Shown here piece by piece: positions 8,919 to 21,200 of a stretch of 64,000 bases of DNA. A program made the position numbers and the translations under genes. The stretch is taken from NCBI GenBank assembly GCA_006386115.1, contig VFIW01000009.1:496001-560000 (forward strand). Direction: 5' to 3'. The first letter of the stretch is position 1, and each line of letters starts with the position of its first letter. A model generated the notes under the pieces. It was given only the letters and a program-made list of their open reading frames with translations. It was not told the DNA's origin and ran no database searches. This stretch comes from Globisporangium splendens (Eukaryota; Oomycota; Peronosporomycetes; Pythiales; Pythiaceae).

Positions 8919-11900
8919 ATGGCGACGGCGGTGTTCCAGCGCCTGGGCGGCGGCGCGCGACGCTCGCAGCTCTTCCTCGCGGGCAACTGCGTCAGCAGCA
9001 GTGGGTGGCTGCGCAGCCAGTTGAGCAGCAGCGGCGGTGGCTCGTTCGCGTCGGCGTCCAGACTCGTGTTCCAGTCGCGTGGCGCGTTCGCGTTCTACTC
9101 GACGGGCAGCGGCAGCGGCAAAGACGATGAAGATGGCGACAAGCCGTACGAGAATGTCGAGGACGAGTCGACGAAAGCCAACAGGTCGTCGCGACACAAC
9201 CGCAAGCGCCGCAGCGGGAATGGACCCAAGGTCGAGGTCGTGGAGAGCGCCATCGCGCGCGTCGGCGACGGTGACAATGCGCCAAACTACCCGAACGTAC
9301 TCGCGATCCCCGCGCACCGGCGTCCGTTCTTCCCCGGAGTCGTGCTGCCGATGACGATCACGAACCCGGAGGTGACGAAGGCGCTGCTGGCGCTCAAGGA
9401 GAGCGGACAGAACTACGTCGGCGTGTTCCTCAAGAAGCCGCTGGTGGCAGGCACAGGGAACAGTGGCAGCAGCGACCCACTAAAGAACAACGGAGGCAGC
9501 GAGGACCTGATCAAGGATCTGAGCGAGATCCATCACGTCGGCAGTTTTGCGCGCATCGACAACATGCTGCCGTTCGACTCGCACTCGGTGCAGGTGCTGA
9601 TGGTCTCGCAGCGTCGCATTGTCATCGATGGCGTCCATGACTCCGGCCCGCCGTTGCGTGTGAACATCACGCCATTGGAAAACCCAGAGTACGATCCCAA
9701 GAATCAGCTGATCCGCGCGTACTCGAACGAGATCGTGGCCACGCTCCGTGAGATCGTCAAGATGAACCCACTGTTCAAGGAGCACATGCAGTACTTTTCG
9801 CAGCGCATCGATATCCACAATCCGTACAAGCTCGCGGACTTTGCGGCCTCGGTCACGACCGCCGATGGTGAAGAACTACAGCAGGTGATGGAGGAAATGT
9901 CGTGTGAGTTGCGTTTGAAGAAGGCGCTGGAGCTGATCACGAAGGAGTTGGAGCTGAGCAAAGTGCAGCAGGTGATCAAGGAGCAGGTCGAGGAGAAAGT
10001 GTCGAAGAACCAGCGCAACTACCTGCTCATGGAGCAGCTCAAGGCGATCAAGAAGGAGCTCGGCATGGAGAAGGACGACAAGGACGCGATGATCACGAAA
10101 TACCGGGAACGGCTCGAGTCGTTTGCGCCAGGGAGCATCCCTGCGAGCGTGAACGAGGTCGTCGAGGAAGAGCTCAACAAGATGTCGATGCTCGAGAAGA
10201 ACTCGTCCGAATTCAACGTGACGCGCAACTACCTCGACTGGCTCACGCAGCTGCCATGGGGCAAGTCCACGGAAGAGAACTTTGACCTGAAGAAGGCCAA
10301 GCAGATCCTGGACGAAGACCACTATGGCCTTTCGGACATCAAGGAGCGCATTTTGGAGTTCATCGCCGTCTCCAAGCTCAAGGGAAGCGTGCAGGGCAAG
10401 ATCATTTGCTTTGTCGGTCCTCCGGGTGTCGGCAAGACGAGTATCGGCAAATCAATTGCCCGCTCGTTGAACCGCGAATTCTACCGCTTCTCGGTTGGTG
10501 GCTTAAGCGACGTCGCGGAAATCAAGGGTCACAGACGCACGTACGTCGGCGCGATGCCTGGCAAGATCATCCAGTGTTTGAAGACGACGCAGAGCTCGAA
10601 CCCGCTGATCCTGATTGATGAAATCGACAAACTCGGACGCGGCCACCAGGGAGACCCGGCATCGGCGTTGCTCGAGCTTCTGGATCCGTCGCAGCACAGT
10701 GCGTTCGTGGACCACTACATGGACGTCCCAGTCGATTTGTCGCGTGTGCTGTTCATCTGTACAGCCAACGTCACGGACACGATCCCTGGTCCATTGCTCG
10801 ATCGTATGGAAGTCTTGCGTCTCTCGGGCTACGATCAGCCGGAGAAGCTGTCGATCGCCAAGGAGTATCTGGTGCCAAAGGTCATTGAGCGTACAGGTCT
10901 CGGCAAGGACTCGGCGCAGAAGACGCCAGAATCGCTCGGGTTGACTGACGATGCCATCAACACGCTCGTGCGACAGTACTGCCGTGAAAGCGGTGTCCGA
11001 AATCTCGAGAAGCACGTCGAGAAGATCTTCCGCAAGGTCGCACTGGAAGTCGTGCAGGATATGGAGAGTGAGGAGAGCAGCAGCGCTGATGCAGCCAGCC
11101 AGGAAAGTGGCGGAGCTGCAGCGCAGTCAACGCCTGAGGACAGCGACCGATTCGTCATCACGCCTGAGAAGCTCTCGAAATACGTCGGCAAGCCAATCTT
11201 CACATCGTGCGTCCATGCCGTGCTATCATGATGAGTTTTACTGTAGCCTTGTGACTTACTTTTGTATGTTTGCAACTTGTTTCAAACTAGGGATCGCATG
11301 TACGACAAGATCGTGCCCGGCGTCGTGATGGGTCTGGCGTGGACCTCCATGGGGGGATCTTCGCTGTACATTGAGACCACGAAGATCCTGTCCAAGGGCG
11401 AGCGCTCGGGCATGACCACCACGGGTCAAATGGGCTCGGTCATGGAGGAAAGCACCAAGATCGCGTACACGTACGCGCGCCACAAGCTGCAACAAGTGGA
11501 GATCGACAACAAGTTCTTCGAGGAATCGGAGATTCATCTCCACGTGCCTGAGGGTGCAACACCAAAGGATGGACCTTCTGCTGGGTGCACCATGGTGACG
11601 GCGTTGCTTTCCTTGGCCATGAACAAGTACGTGTCTTATCTACATGTTGCCTTGCGTTTTACATGGTGTCGTCTAATGTCTTCCTCGTGTATTTTTTAAC
11701 AGGACTGTCAAGCCAAACTTGGCGATGACTGGCGAATTGTCTCTGGTCGGCAAGGTGCTGCCTGTGGGCGGTATCAAGGAAAAGGTGATCGCGGCCAAGC
11801 GCGCTGGCGTGACGACGCTCGTGCTCCCGATCGGCAACCAACGCGACTTCGAGGAGCTGGACGAGTACTTACGGAAAGACCTGGACGTGCACTTTGCCGA

Positions 11901-11937
11901 CTACTATGACGACGTCTACCGAGTTGCTTTCGAGTAA
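8919..11937 (+). CDS. LONP1: Mitochondrial Lon protease
   Basis: This is the ATP-dependent serine protease of the mitochondrial matrix that removes damaged proteins. Three exons (8919-11206, 11291-11626, 11703-11937; introns of 84 and 76 nt, both phase 2) give 952 residues. The first 70 residues are rich in Arg, Ser and Ala and poor in acids, as in a transit peptide. The Lon substrate-binding domain starts near residue 123 (YPNVLAIPAHRRPFFPG). The AAA+ module has Walker A GPPGVGKTSIG near 500 and Walker B LILIDEIDKLG near 563. The protease domain carries the catalytic Ser in PKDGPSAGC (about 859) and the Lys in GGIKEKVIAAKRAG (about 900). An acidic, Ser/Ala-rich insert (about 715-735) precedes the protease domain. 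The start is the first ATG; an in-frame GTG upstream was ignored. Confidence 0.96.
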
Positions 11938-12451
11938 CTACGCAATGCTTAAAGACGAAGAGCGCATGGTTTGTGGAATACTGGACGTATCAAGGTGAAG
12001 TATTAGAAACGAGGGGAGCGAGAGATACAAAGAGAGAAGAAACCGTGCATCCATCCTCAGTGCAACACGACGTAATGGAACAGAGAGCAGCAGTGGTCAT
12101 GATCGAGGCGCTCTTGCAGGTGTCGGCATTTGCGATCATTAACTACTCTCAGTACTCTGGCAACAAGCTCACCTTGCTTTAAAGCTAAAACGGAGCCTCT
12201 ACAATTTCAGCCCATTGTTTAGTGGTGCAATTCATGACTTAGCATATTTAAGTACATTACTTTAGATTAGGACATCCGGTAGAGTATCGGCTTTCCATAG
12301 ATAGCGGAGATGTCCTTTCCCTGTAACCCGTCACATCACATCGGCATTTTCTCGACGAGCCGACGGTCGTGGTCCCTAAAGGCGCATTCAGGCATTTCTC
12401 CATTCCTTCTCTCTTGGCGGCATTCCTATAGAGAAACAAGAGCAGAACGAC
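11938..12451. other. Intergenic, no gene seen
   Basis: Lon 3' region and the upstream region of the first THEM6-like gene. Only short frames with no recognisable similarity. Confidence 0.5.
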
Positions 12452-13261
12452 ATGGTGCTGCGCGTGTTCTGGAACGTCGGCGCGGGCCTCGTGCACCGCG
12501 CGCTCAACAAGAGCGCGATCAAGCCCGGCATGGCCGTCAAGTACCCAGCAGTCTGGCGCGCGCGACCGGGTTTCATGGACTGCGACATCAACTTGCATCT
12601 CAACAACGCGTCGTATCTGTTCAACATGGAGCTCGCGCGCTGGCACTTCTCTGCGTAAGTTATATATTTGTGTGTGTGTGTCGTAGAGTGCTGAGTACTT
12701 AGTGTGTCACTTGTTGATAAATGATACATAAGCTCGACGGGGATCCTGTACCATGCGCTGAAGAACCGGCGCACGTTTCTCGCGGGCTCGCAGGTGATCC
12801 GGTACCGCCACGCGATCCCGCCGTTCCGGCCGTACGAGATCCGCTCGCAGATCGTGTTTGCCGATGAGACGTGGATCTACTTTCTGCAGCAGTTTCAGTG
12901 TCCGACGACGGGCAAGCTGTACGCCGAGGGTCTCTGCCGCGTCACTGTGCGCGAGGGCAAGAAGGTGATCCCAGCGTCCGTGATGCTCGAGGAAGTCGAG
13001 CCGGAGCGCATTGAGCTCCCGACCGAGATGCCCGACGTCGTCAAGGAGTTCCTGGACTGGGACGCGGCCAGCAAAGTGAGCATGGAGACCATCGATCAGC
13101 GCGAGAAGCGGGAGCTCGCGGCCCCTTCCAACAATCCCTCCACACTCTTCAAAGCTGCTGGCAATGAGAAGACGCAAGAGACGACGACGAGTCCAGGCAA
13201 GCAGCCTGCGCCTCGAGGCTTTTTCGCTAACTTGACGCGCTCCATGAATCTTCCGTTTTAA
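12452..13261 (+). CDS. THEM6-like hot-dog fold protein, copy A
   Basis: A member of the thioesterase superfamily member 6 (UPF0670) type. The hot-dog fold and possible acyl-CoA thioesterase activity are known for the superfamily, while the substrate is unknown. Exons 12452-12654 and 12733-13261 (78-nt intron, donor GTAAGT, phase 2) encode 243 residues. Diagnostic features are DCDINLHLNNASYLFNMELA near residue 43-62, which contains the superfamily's Asp and Asn-Asn-x-x-Tyr motif, then IRYRHAIPPFRPYEIRSQ and WIYFLQQFQCPTTGKLYAEG. The first 30 residues are amphipathic and could anchor to membrane. A low-complexity linker near 200-230 precedes the tail FFANLTRSMNLPF, shared with copy B. Confidence 0.87.
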
Positions 13262-13780
13262 AGAGAATATATGTAGAAATGCTGATTAGCAAGCGACTGG
13301 GTTGCAGGCATAGCTTCTCTCCATGGAAATGTGTCATTTTCACTTTGGACAGGACTGAGTGGTGGTATCTTTGGATTCCCTATCAATGCGAATTGCTTGG
13401 CGAGCGTCAAGGAAGCGGATGGATTGATGGCTCCGTCGGCAGTCTCACATTGCTTTTTTACGGTATGCATTCGTCTATTCTCGGTACGTCACGATGGGGG
13501 GACAATTTGGAATTTATGGATCGCTGCAATCACGTAAGGGATCATTTGTCCGTTACCTCATTATTTACGGATCGTGCGACTCGTTTGTTCCGCAAACGCC
13601 ATCGTCGCATGGGTTTCCACCAATCAACAAAGACAACATGTCGGCTGTTGTGTGTGTGAACATGTGGGTTGTGTGCATGTTGCGAGTTTTCTGAAGTGAG
13701 AAATCGACGTGTTAGCAAGTTTGTCAAACCACAGCAACAACTTGCAAATTCACATCCTGCAGTCCAAGTAACAAGCGACT
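13262..13780. other. Intergenic between tandem paralogs
   Basis: 519 bases between THEM6-like copies A and B. Open frames exist, but none resembles a protein I recognise, and the two genes show no obvious shared promoter sequence here. Confidence 0.45.
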
Positions 13781-14513
13781 ATGGTGCTGCGAATCTTCTG
13801 GAACGTCGGCGCGGGCCTCGTGCAGCGCGCGCTCAGCAAACACGCGCTCAAGCCGGGCATGTCGATCAACTACCCCGCCGTGTGGCGCGCTCGGCCGGGC
13901 TTCCTCGACTGCGACGTCAACTTGCACCTCAACAACGCGTCGTATCTGTTCAACATGGAGCTCGCGCGCTGGCATTTCACGGCGTAGGTGGCTCTCTCTC
14001 TAGGTGTATAATTCGAGTGCATGCAGGTTGCTTGCGTATTTGACTTGACTTGTGTGTGTTTGTAGGTCGACGGGCATGCTGACGCAAGCGATTAAAAAGA
14101 AGCGGCAGTTCCTCATCGGCTCGCAGGTGATCCGGTACCGCCACGCGATCCCGCCGTTCCGGCCGTACGAGATCCGCACGCAGCTCGTGTTCGCGGACGA
14201 CACGTGGATCTACTTCCTGCAGCACTTCCAGTGTCCGACGACGGGCAAGCTCTTCGCCGAGGGTCTCTGTCGCGCGACCGTGCGCCAGGGGAAGACCAAA
14301 GTCACAGCCCAGCAGATGTTCGAGGAGCTTGGCGAGATGCCCGCGCTCCCCCAGGAGATGCCCGACGTCGTGAAGAAATTCCTCCAGTGGGACGACGCCA
14401 GCAGAGTGAGCATGGAGGAGGCGACCGAGAGTGCGCAGCAGCGACTCGCGGCGACGCCACCGCGCAAGGGCATTCTCGCGGACCTCACGCGCACATGGAA
14501 CCTCCCGTTTTAA
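13781..14513 (+). CDS. THEM6-like hot-dog fold protein, copy B
   Basis: Tandem paralog of copy A with the same intron at the same codon (exons 13781-13983 and 14066-14513; 82-nt intron, donor GTAGGT). The product is 216 residues, shorter because the linker before the tail is reduced. The core motif DCDVNLHLNNASYLFNMELA is kept, as are FRPYEIRTQ and the C-terminal ILADLTRTWNLPF. Exon 1 is exactly 203 coding bases in copies A, B and C, which confirms the models. Confidence 0.87.
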
Positions 14514-15138
14514 AGGGAATGAGGGATGCATATACACATGCACACACACAAATAGACTCGAATATGTTGGTTCCTTCCCTTCGCATTTTCGCACAAGTGC
14601 GTTGCCAAATGTCATTGGGAGGCACAGATGGCGCAGATGAGCAACTCAACAAGCAAATGCAATCGAGAGATGCAGTGTTTGAATGATCGAAGGTGTTAAA
14701 TATTGGGGGTGCATATATGATACTTCCTGCTATACAAGCTCTCACTCACTGATGAAAAAGGAAAAACCTTTCAGAAAAAAAAAAGAAATCCACACACGTC
14801 GATGCTTGCTCTACAAAAACCATCCTGCTGAATAAACTAAAGCACCGCGTCTTGAAAAGCTGTGTGGAAATGGGTGGGCACGCGTGTGCGCGCACGTACA
14901 CGTCGACTGGTTTGCGCTCAAGACGTGAACACGCCACACGGGGGACGATACAAAGGCTGCAGACATCACCTGCAGGTCGTCCCATTCTACGTGGATCTCG
15001 CCAAAGAAAAAGCCCCGAGGCGCCAGCTTTCTTTCTCTCTTCTTGGGTCACGCGCGGAGCGACAGGGAAATCCATGTTGTCTCGGACCAGACGCACTTTC
15101 ACAAGCACATCTCGACCGGTATCCTCGCGGATCGGTCT
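14514..15138. other. Convergent 3' region, no gene seen
   Basis: Lies between the 3' ends of THEM6-like copy B and the AN1 protein gene. It contains a short CA run (14530-14550) and an A-rich tract (14775-14786), with no supported coding sequence. Confidence 0.45.
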
Positions 15139-15789
15139 CTAGTTGATTCGGGCCACCTTCAGTGGCACCACGCGCGGGTTCTCTTCTTCCAGCTTTCGCT
15201 TCGCAGACACTTTAAAGTCGAACGAGCACTTGTGCTCTTCCGCGTACCGGTGCTTGTTACAGAACGTGTAGTCGCAGCGACACTTCACCGCCGTCAGGCC
15301 CACCTTGACTTTACACTCCCAACAGCGTCGTCGATTTTTCTGGACTGGCGCCGTCGGGATCGCAGGCACCTTCTTCTCCGCAGCTTCCAACTGGATCGAT
15401 TCCTGTTTCAAACTCGCGATGTCCGCCGGCAGCGCCGAGCTCGATCGCTTTAAACAGCTCTTGCGGAAGCCTTGGGTCAAATGGGGCGTCACGCTGTCGA
15501 GACCGTGCGGCACCACACGCGCAAATCGGGACATCGATGCCGAAACAGCATGCTGCTCAGCACAGACATCGTCATCTTCTGGGGTTTCAGACTTCTCGCT
15601 GGCGTCGTGGCTCGAAGAGGCAGCTGGAACTGGCGCCGACGGCGACGCGCTGGCGACTGCAGCGGCTTCCGCGGTTGTGGGGACAGCGGACGACGGCGAG
15701 AGCACGTTGACGCTGGCAGCCTCGACGGCCTTCGTCTCCGAGGCGGCGGCGGAGTCATTGAACACCGACGACGACGTGTTGGGCGCCAT
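15139..15789 (-). CDS. AN1-type zinc-finger protein
   Basis: AN1 fingers bind zinc and occur in stress-associated and ubiquitin-linked proteins. The 216-residue product has a Ser/Ala-rich, probably disordered N-terminal 150 residues. It ends with a finger near 156-188: CWEC, then CRC, CNKH and the final HKC give the C-x2-C...C-x-C-x4-C-x2-H-x5-H-x-C pattern of AN1. A basic tail KRKLEEENPRVVPLKVARIN follows the finger. No A20 finger is visible, unlike plant SAPs. The ATG at 15789 is the start; the frame open further upstream begins with TTG. Confidence 0.85.
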   Translation of the reverse strand: MAPNTSSSVFNDSAAASETKAVEAASVNVLSPSSAVPTTAEAAAVASASPSAPVPAASSSHDASEKSETPEDDDVCAEQHAVSASMSRFARVVPHGLDSVTPHLTQGFRKSCLKRSSSALPADIASLKQESIQLEAAEKKVPAIPTAPVQKNRRRCWECKVKVGLTAVKCRCDYTFCNKHRYAEEHKCSFDFKVSAKRKLEEENPRVVPLKVARIN

Positions 15790-16590
15790 TTTAGCTCCGA
15801 CTTCTACTGCTGCTGTGGGCGGAATGGAAAGTGGCGACGGCGTTTCCAATTGAGAAATGCGAGCCTCTTGCTAGAAAAACAAACCCAGCAAAAAAAAAGG
15901 TAACGAAGGAAAGAAAAGCAGAGAGGGGGAGGGGAGAGATGATGCGGACCGAGAAGACGAGGGAAACAAAGCGGGAGAGAGGAGGGGCGAGATCGCCAAC
16001 GGCCGACAAAACGAGAGAAAAACAAGGGGGGACTGGCTGTGCTGGCAGAGTGATTGTCGGCAAATTGGGAGCCAAGCCCGCGGGTCTGTCTTTTTGCTGC
16101 AAGTTGTTGCTGTTGTTGATGTGCTTGTGTGTGTGTGTGTTGGCCTTGTTTTGCAATCGCAACTTTTGTTTGCAATTGCAACTTGCTTGTTTGCTGTTGG
16201 GAAGGACGGTTGTGTGCTTGTTTATTGCTGGGTTTTGTATGCGGGAGGGGGTGGGGAGGATTGTTTCTTTTTTCTTCCCCCTCTCTCCTCCTTTGGTGTG
16301 CACACCCTCTCTCTCTCTTTTTCTGTTCAAGACTGGAAAAAAAGCCCACAAATAGCCAAAACAGAAGGTCACTCTCGCTGTGTGTCGCACCCTGTTGCAT
16401 CTGGGTAAGGGCCATACACACATCTCTCTGTCTGTAGTTAGCAGCCGCTCTCTCACATAACAACGGTTACATAACGTTTTGTAGGAGGACAATCGCGGGG
16501 GAGAAACATCTTTGCGGATGCGACTGCAGTCGTTCTTGGCAACACATGAACTATCAATTATTCAAGGTTATCTGCTGTGCGATGATGACT
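15790..16590. other. Low-complexity promoter region of AN1 gene
   Basis: Strongly strand-biased DNA: A/G-rich (15880-16030), then T/G-rich and T/C-rich (16085-16330) on the plus strand. Long open frames on both strands here are products of the bias, with runs of simple residues, and are not supported as genes. Confidence 0.5.
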
Positions 16591-16607
16591 ACTGAGAGAG
16601 TGGACGG

Positions 16608-16725
16608 TATAAAATCCCCAAAACACACAAATCCAACTCGCTGGCTTCTCACTCAACAAACCCAAACAACCAACTCTCCCACCTTCGCAAGCAGAATGTT
16701 CTTTGTTCTCGCCAAAAATAAATAA
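16608..16725 (+). promoter_or_regulatory. TATA-like core promoter with tiny frame
   Basis: TATAAAA at 16608-16614 is followed by an A/C-rich, leader-like stretch and an ATG at 16696 that opens a frame of only nine codons (MFFVLAKNK). A TATA box so placed is unusual in this window. It could drive a non-coding RNA or be a relic of a lost gene. Low confidence. Confidence 0.2.
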
Positions 16726-16790
16726 CTTGCAGCAATAAATTGCATCGCATCATCCTTGACTTTGTGTTGGCAATTGTTGCTGGTCAGATG

Positions 16791-16830
16791 AAAAAAAAAA
16801 AAAAAAAAAAAAAAGCACACACACACACAT
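16791..16830. repeat. A24 tract followed by CA microsatellite
   Basis: Twenty-four consecutive A bases run directly into about seven CA dinucleotides. A poly(A)-microsatellite junction like this can mark the 3' end of a retroposed sequence, but no recognisable body precedes it. Confidence 0.7.
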
Positions 16831-18222
16831 AGGCAAAAGACAGCCGCGTCGATAAATTACTTCGCACCAGGTGCCACAACGCAATGTGCGTTGTGTGCTG
16901 TGGGGAATCGCAAGTCACCAAGGGTTGAGGGTTGGCTTGTTTGCGATAGCATCGGCGAACAGAGACGAAGCGCAAACGCGTAATTTACGTTCGATGGGGA
17001 TGTTATTTCCCCACTGTATCTTCCAGCGACCTTTCTTTACTATACTGCGTCAATGCGATCGCTTCCATGTTCTTTTTGTTTCTTTCCCTCGTTTCGGCGA
17101 GTCCTGATGTCCGTTACGATACAGTACACAAGAGCAACCCACATCGTGTGTGTGTTCATAACGAAGGCAAGCAGACCTGTTTATGCATCTGGAGGGTCCC
17201 TAATGCTGTTCTAGTATTTCGAAAAGGCGGAGAAGAAAACAGAAGCAGATTTTCTTTTCATCATGCTGGGTCGCATGACCGTTTGTGAGAAGAACGTTGA
17301 CGATCCATCGCACAGAGCTATAAATAGATAGGTTTGAAGAAAAAGAATGAACGCATGGTGAGAATCTGTCTTTCAGAAAAACTACTTTTTTGTCATCCTG
17401 AAATCTGGTGTGTGTGTGTGTGTGTGTACTCAAAGAACTGGCGATTAGACATGCAGACACTATCCTGCACCCAGCACGACAGATGGCTCACAAGTTTAGC
17501 CAGGCTTTTGGTTTACGAAATATGCACTTCGTTTCTTGTTTATAAAACTGAGCATGTTTGTTGCACACAGGCAATATCTACCAGGATGGTAAAAAAAATG
17601 GAAGCTTGATGGGTGCGGGGATACAGCACTAATTCTATCCATTCTCCGACACATTTTCATCTACTCTTTGAGGACGAAGCACAAGATCTCAGGTGGCCAG
17701 CATCGCAAATACGCACGCACTCGCGGCCAGTATACTCTCCGCTTAGTCTGTTTATACAAAAAGCAGCCATGTACGAGCGAGTTGTCGCTAATGAATTGCG
17801 AGTCGCTGCAAATGGAATGTGTGCAAACAACACAAAAATTCACATGCAACTCTTCATGATACACTGGACTGCAATTCAACCCTCTGATCCACTTGACAAG
17901 TCCACCCATTCACCCAAAGAAAGGTACAGTCAAGCAGACAGTCGTATGGATGACCCAGTCGGGTCTTTGGAAATTTGGAATAAATCGAACCAAAATGGTG
18001 TGGCCCACACTGTTAACTATGTGACCCACATATCTGCCTTTCAATCCATTTTTCGCAACTGCTGCTGCAGTCGTCGATGCGGAAGGCGCTTGAAGATCCT
18101 CTCTCTCTCTCTCTCTGCATACGCGTCGATCAATAGAGCCGTTCGTGTATATAAGCTCCATCCGCTCTCTGCATCTCTCTACTTGTCTCTGTGTATTTAA
18201 AATCACGTGAAAGCACCCAGCG
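16831..18222. other. Intergenic with microsatellites
   Basis: No gene is supported. It contains a TG microsatellite at about 17408-17426 and a CT microsatellite at 18099-18116. The CT tract lies about 107 bases upstream of the SUMO protease ATG and may be part of its promoter. Confidence 0.45.
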
Positions 18223-21200
18223 ATGCTTGTGGTGGACGCGCGAGAAGGAGCGCGAGCGCGCGCCGCATCCGTCATTGACGTCGACGCAGACTCAGACACA
18301 ACCGAAGACCTGGAAGAAGAAGAATGTGGCAATAATGCAGCAGGACAAGCAACGCAACAGCAGGAGATGGTGCAAAGTGAAGAACAGGCCGTCATAGCAG
18401 CAGCAGAAGAAGAAGAAGCGGAAAGCGACGATGATGACGACCCGAAGCTCGTGATGGTTGCGTCGTCGGCGTCGTCTACGTCGTCAATCGAGTCTGCAAG
18501 TGCGCCTTCAGTCAATGGTAGTGATGGAAGCAATGGCGCCGCGACAGTCCGTGAGCTGCAGCTACAGCATCGACGTCGCAGTATGGTCGGCGACACCGAG
18601 AAAGTGCGCAATAGCGAGTTTTTCACGTCGATCCACGCCGAGTTGCTGCAGACGCCGCAAAAGGCGTCGCTAAAGCGGCCGCTTGCGCTCCACGAGTCCT
18701 CTAGCAGCAGAAGCTTATGGGGACATCGACGGGCAAGCAATGCCGGCGGTAGTGGTAGCAGTAATAGGATAGAAGGAGGACCGCATGCCATGCATAGCGG
18801 GAGCGACATGGTGGTCGACGAAGAGGAAGAGCGAAAGCACGAGGATGAAGACACGGTGATGGTGGATACGGAGAACGTGGCAATGATACAGCAACAACAA
18901 GCAGAGAAGTGGATCAAGAAGCAGCACCATAGAGAACTCAACTTCTTTATGCGCGAGCCGCAGCAAGCGTTCCCTTCCATATCGCGGCATCAGAGCCGCG
19001 TGTGTGCGTCGCGCGCGCGCATCTGCGGCCACATGTTTGGTCGCTGCGAGCTCCTGTTTAGTGAAGCGAGTGTCGAGCTTGTACTCTGGCATCAACCCGA
19101 CGACAAGGAAGGCGAGAAAGGCGACAGCGAGGCGATGGAAACGCGGCGCTGGCATGGCACGCTCGAGTACGACCACCTCCAGCGCTTCTGGTACGTCCAC
19201 GCTTTACATTTGGTATCCAAATGCTGTTACTAAGGCTGTGTTTGCGCCATTTGGTGGTTGTTTTTGATGTGTAGTTTCCATGTTGGCGCGACTGAACCAC
19301 CGTATTTATTGCTGCTGGAAGTGCGCGCGTCGGAGGAAGTGCACACGTCGTTCTCGGAGTTTTACGACTCGATCTACGCGAAATTCGCGCAGGACCGCGT
19401 TGAAGTGCCACGACCGAGTAGGTTCTTTCTTTCCCCCATTTCATGCTGCAATTGCCTATACCCTCGGTCATTTTTACATGATGCTACTTAGTTTTGCTGA
19501 CTTTTGCTTATATGGTTTGGTTTGCTGGCAGATTTGTATGGGGCGGCGTTCTATTTTGACGAACAGGTCGATTTCGTGCGCTGCAAGAGCATGGCCGAGT
19601 CGTTTGCGGCGCTTTACGTCTTATTCGATGTGCCCATTCCGTATGTTAACCCGCATTTATCCGCCTTTAAATTGCATCAAGTGCTTGCTCTGACGATGTT
19701 CTTTTTGTATGTGCCCGTTATACAGAGACGACGAGGCCGCAGCGTATATCGCGTGTGCTGTTAAGAAAAGTACTGATACCAAAGACCAAGTAGCAAGTAC
19801 CGGGAATAAGCAATGGCGTGAGACTCGTCGTCGTTCCAGCGTAGTGTCCGCACTGACGGGGGGCATGAAGAATGCGGTTAACGTCGTCTCCTCGTTCTTT
19901 GGTGCCTCTGGCCAGCAATCGTTGGCGCCGTTAACAACAGCGAACAAGGGCAAACCACAAACGGCCGAGTCTGCGTCAACTGCCATCAAGAGGGACAGTA
20001 TGGAGTTTTTCCGGCAACCAGCATCACACTCGAATGCAGTCGTGGAGATCGACGATCCGTCGCAGCCGTCGTTCAATGGTGGCGTTGACGACACCGGCGA
20101 GAGTCAAACGACAACGAACAATGATGACGACACAACAAATCGCAATGTAGCAAATGGAAATGGCGAAAACGCGAATGCGATCGAGCCACAATCGAGGGCG
20201 AAAACGGCGACGCTGCTCACGTACCCTTATGGCGAGTCGGCCGAACAAAAAAACGCGGGCAAGATCTCGGTCACGTACGGCGATATCGCGCGGCTCGCGC
20301 CGGGCGAGTTCCTGAACGACAGCATTATCGATTTTTACCTCCGGTATGTGTGGTAGCTTCATTCTCTATCTGTCAGTTATGAGTAGCTGTCTGACAGTTG
20401 AATGCGTGCTTTATGGGTTGAATGATGCATTTAGTTTTCTGTGGCGGCATCTCGAGTCCTGGCAGCAAGAACGCGTCTATATCTACAGTTCGCATTTCTT
20501 CACGCAACTCAGTGGCAGTGGCGCACTGACGCCAGACGAGCGCTTTGCGCGAGTGTCGCGGTGGACGTTGAAGGAGAGCGACTTGTTTGAGAAACGATTT
20601 TTATTTATTCCCATCAATGACAGGTACGTGGGCTTTGTGCGTAGCTGGTGGTGTGTTGATCTCAATTGTGCTAATTGCATCACTCGCTTTTTCAGTTTTC
20701 ATTGGAGTGTCGCGGTGTTTTGCAATCCCGGGTCGGCGATTATCCAGAAGCGAAGACGGCTACAGCAGGTTGTGGTTTCGCAGAATGGCGACGTATCGAC
20801 GCGCCGCCGCATTGCGCTGGAGAATGGGGAGCCCATTATCGTGGATCTGGTCGACAATTTCAGCTATTTCCGCCGCGAAAATGACCAGGATCTTGGAGAA
20901 ACAGCGAGACCGCCGCAACAACAGAACGAAAGTGTAGAAGTGAAAGAAGAGTACGTCGAAGAAGAGCTCGAGCTCACGCAGCAGCATCGGCAGCAGCATC
21001 CGCCGTGTTTGTTGTTCTTGGATTCGTTGCGATGTCATCAGAAGAAGAAATTCACAGCGATGCTGCGTGAATACCTCGATTGTGAGTGGAAAAGCCGACT
21101 TTCGGGACACGAGAACGCAGAACAAAAGACAGCCGAGTCGATTGTTCCCAGCGGCATCGACGATGAGAGCATCGTGACATGCTTTGACGCAGACAGCATC

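Noticed and set aside
13279..13659. 126-codon frame between THEM6-like copies A and B
   Set aside because: No similarity to the neighbours or known proteins, and its codon pattern is unlike the window's genes.
15791..16492. Open frames of 174-233 codons on both strands upstream of the AN1 gene
   Set aside because: They consist of simple-residue runs caused by purine/pyrimidine strand bias and contain no domain.
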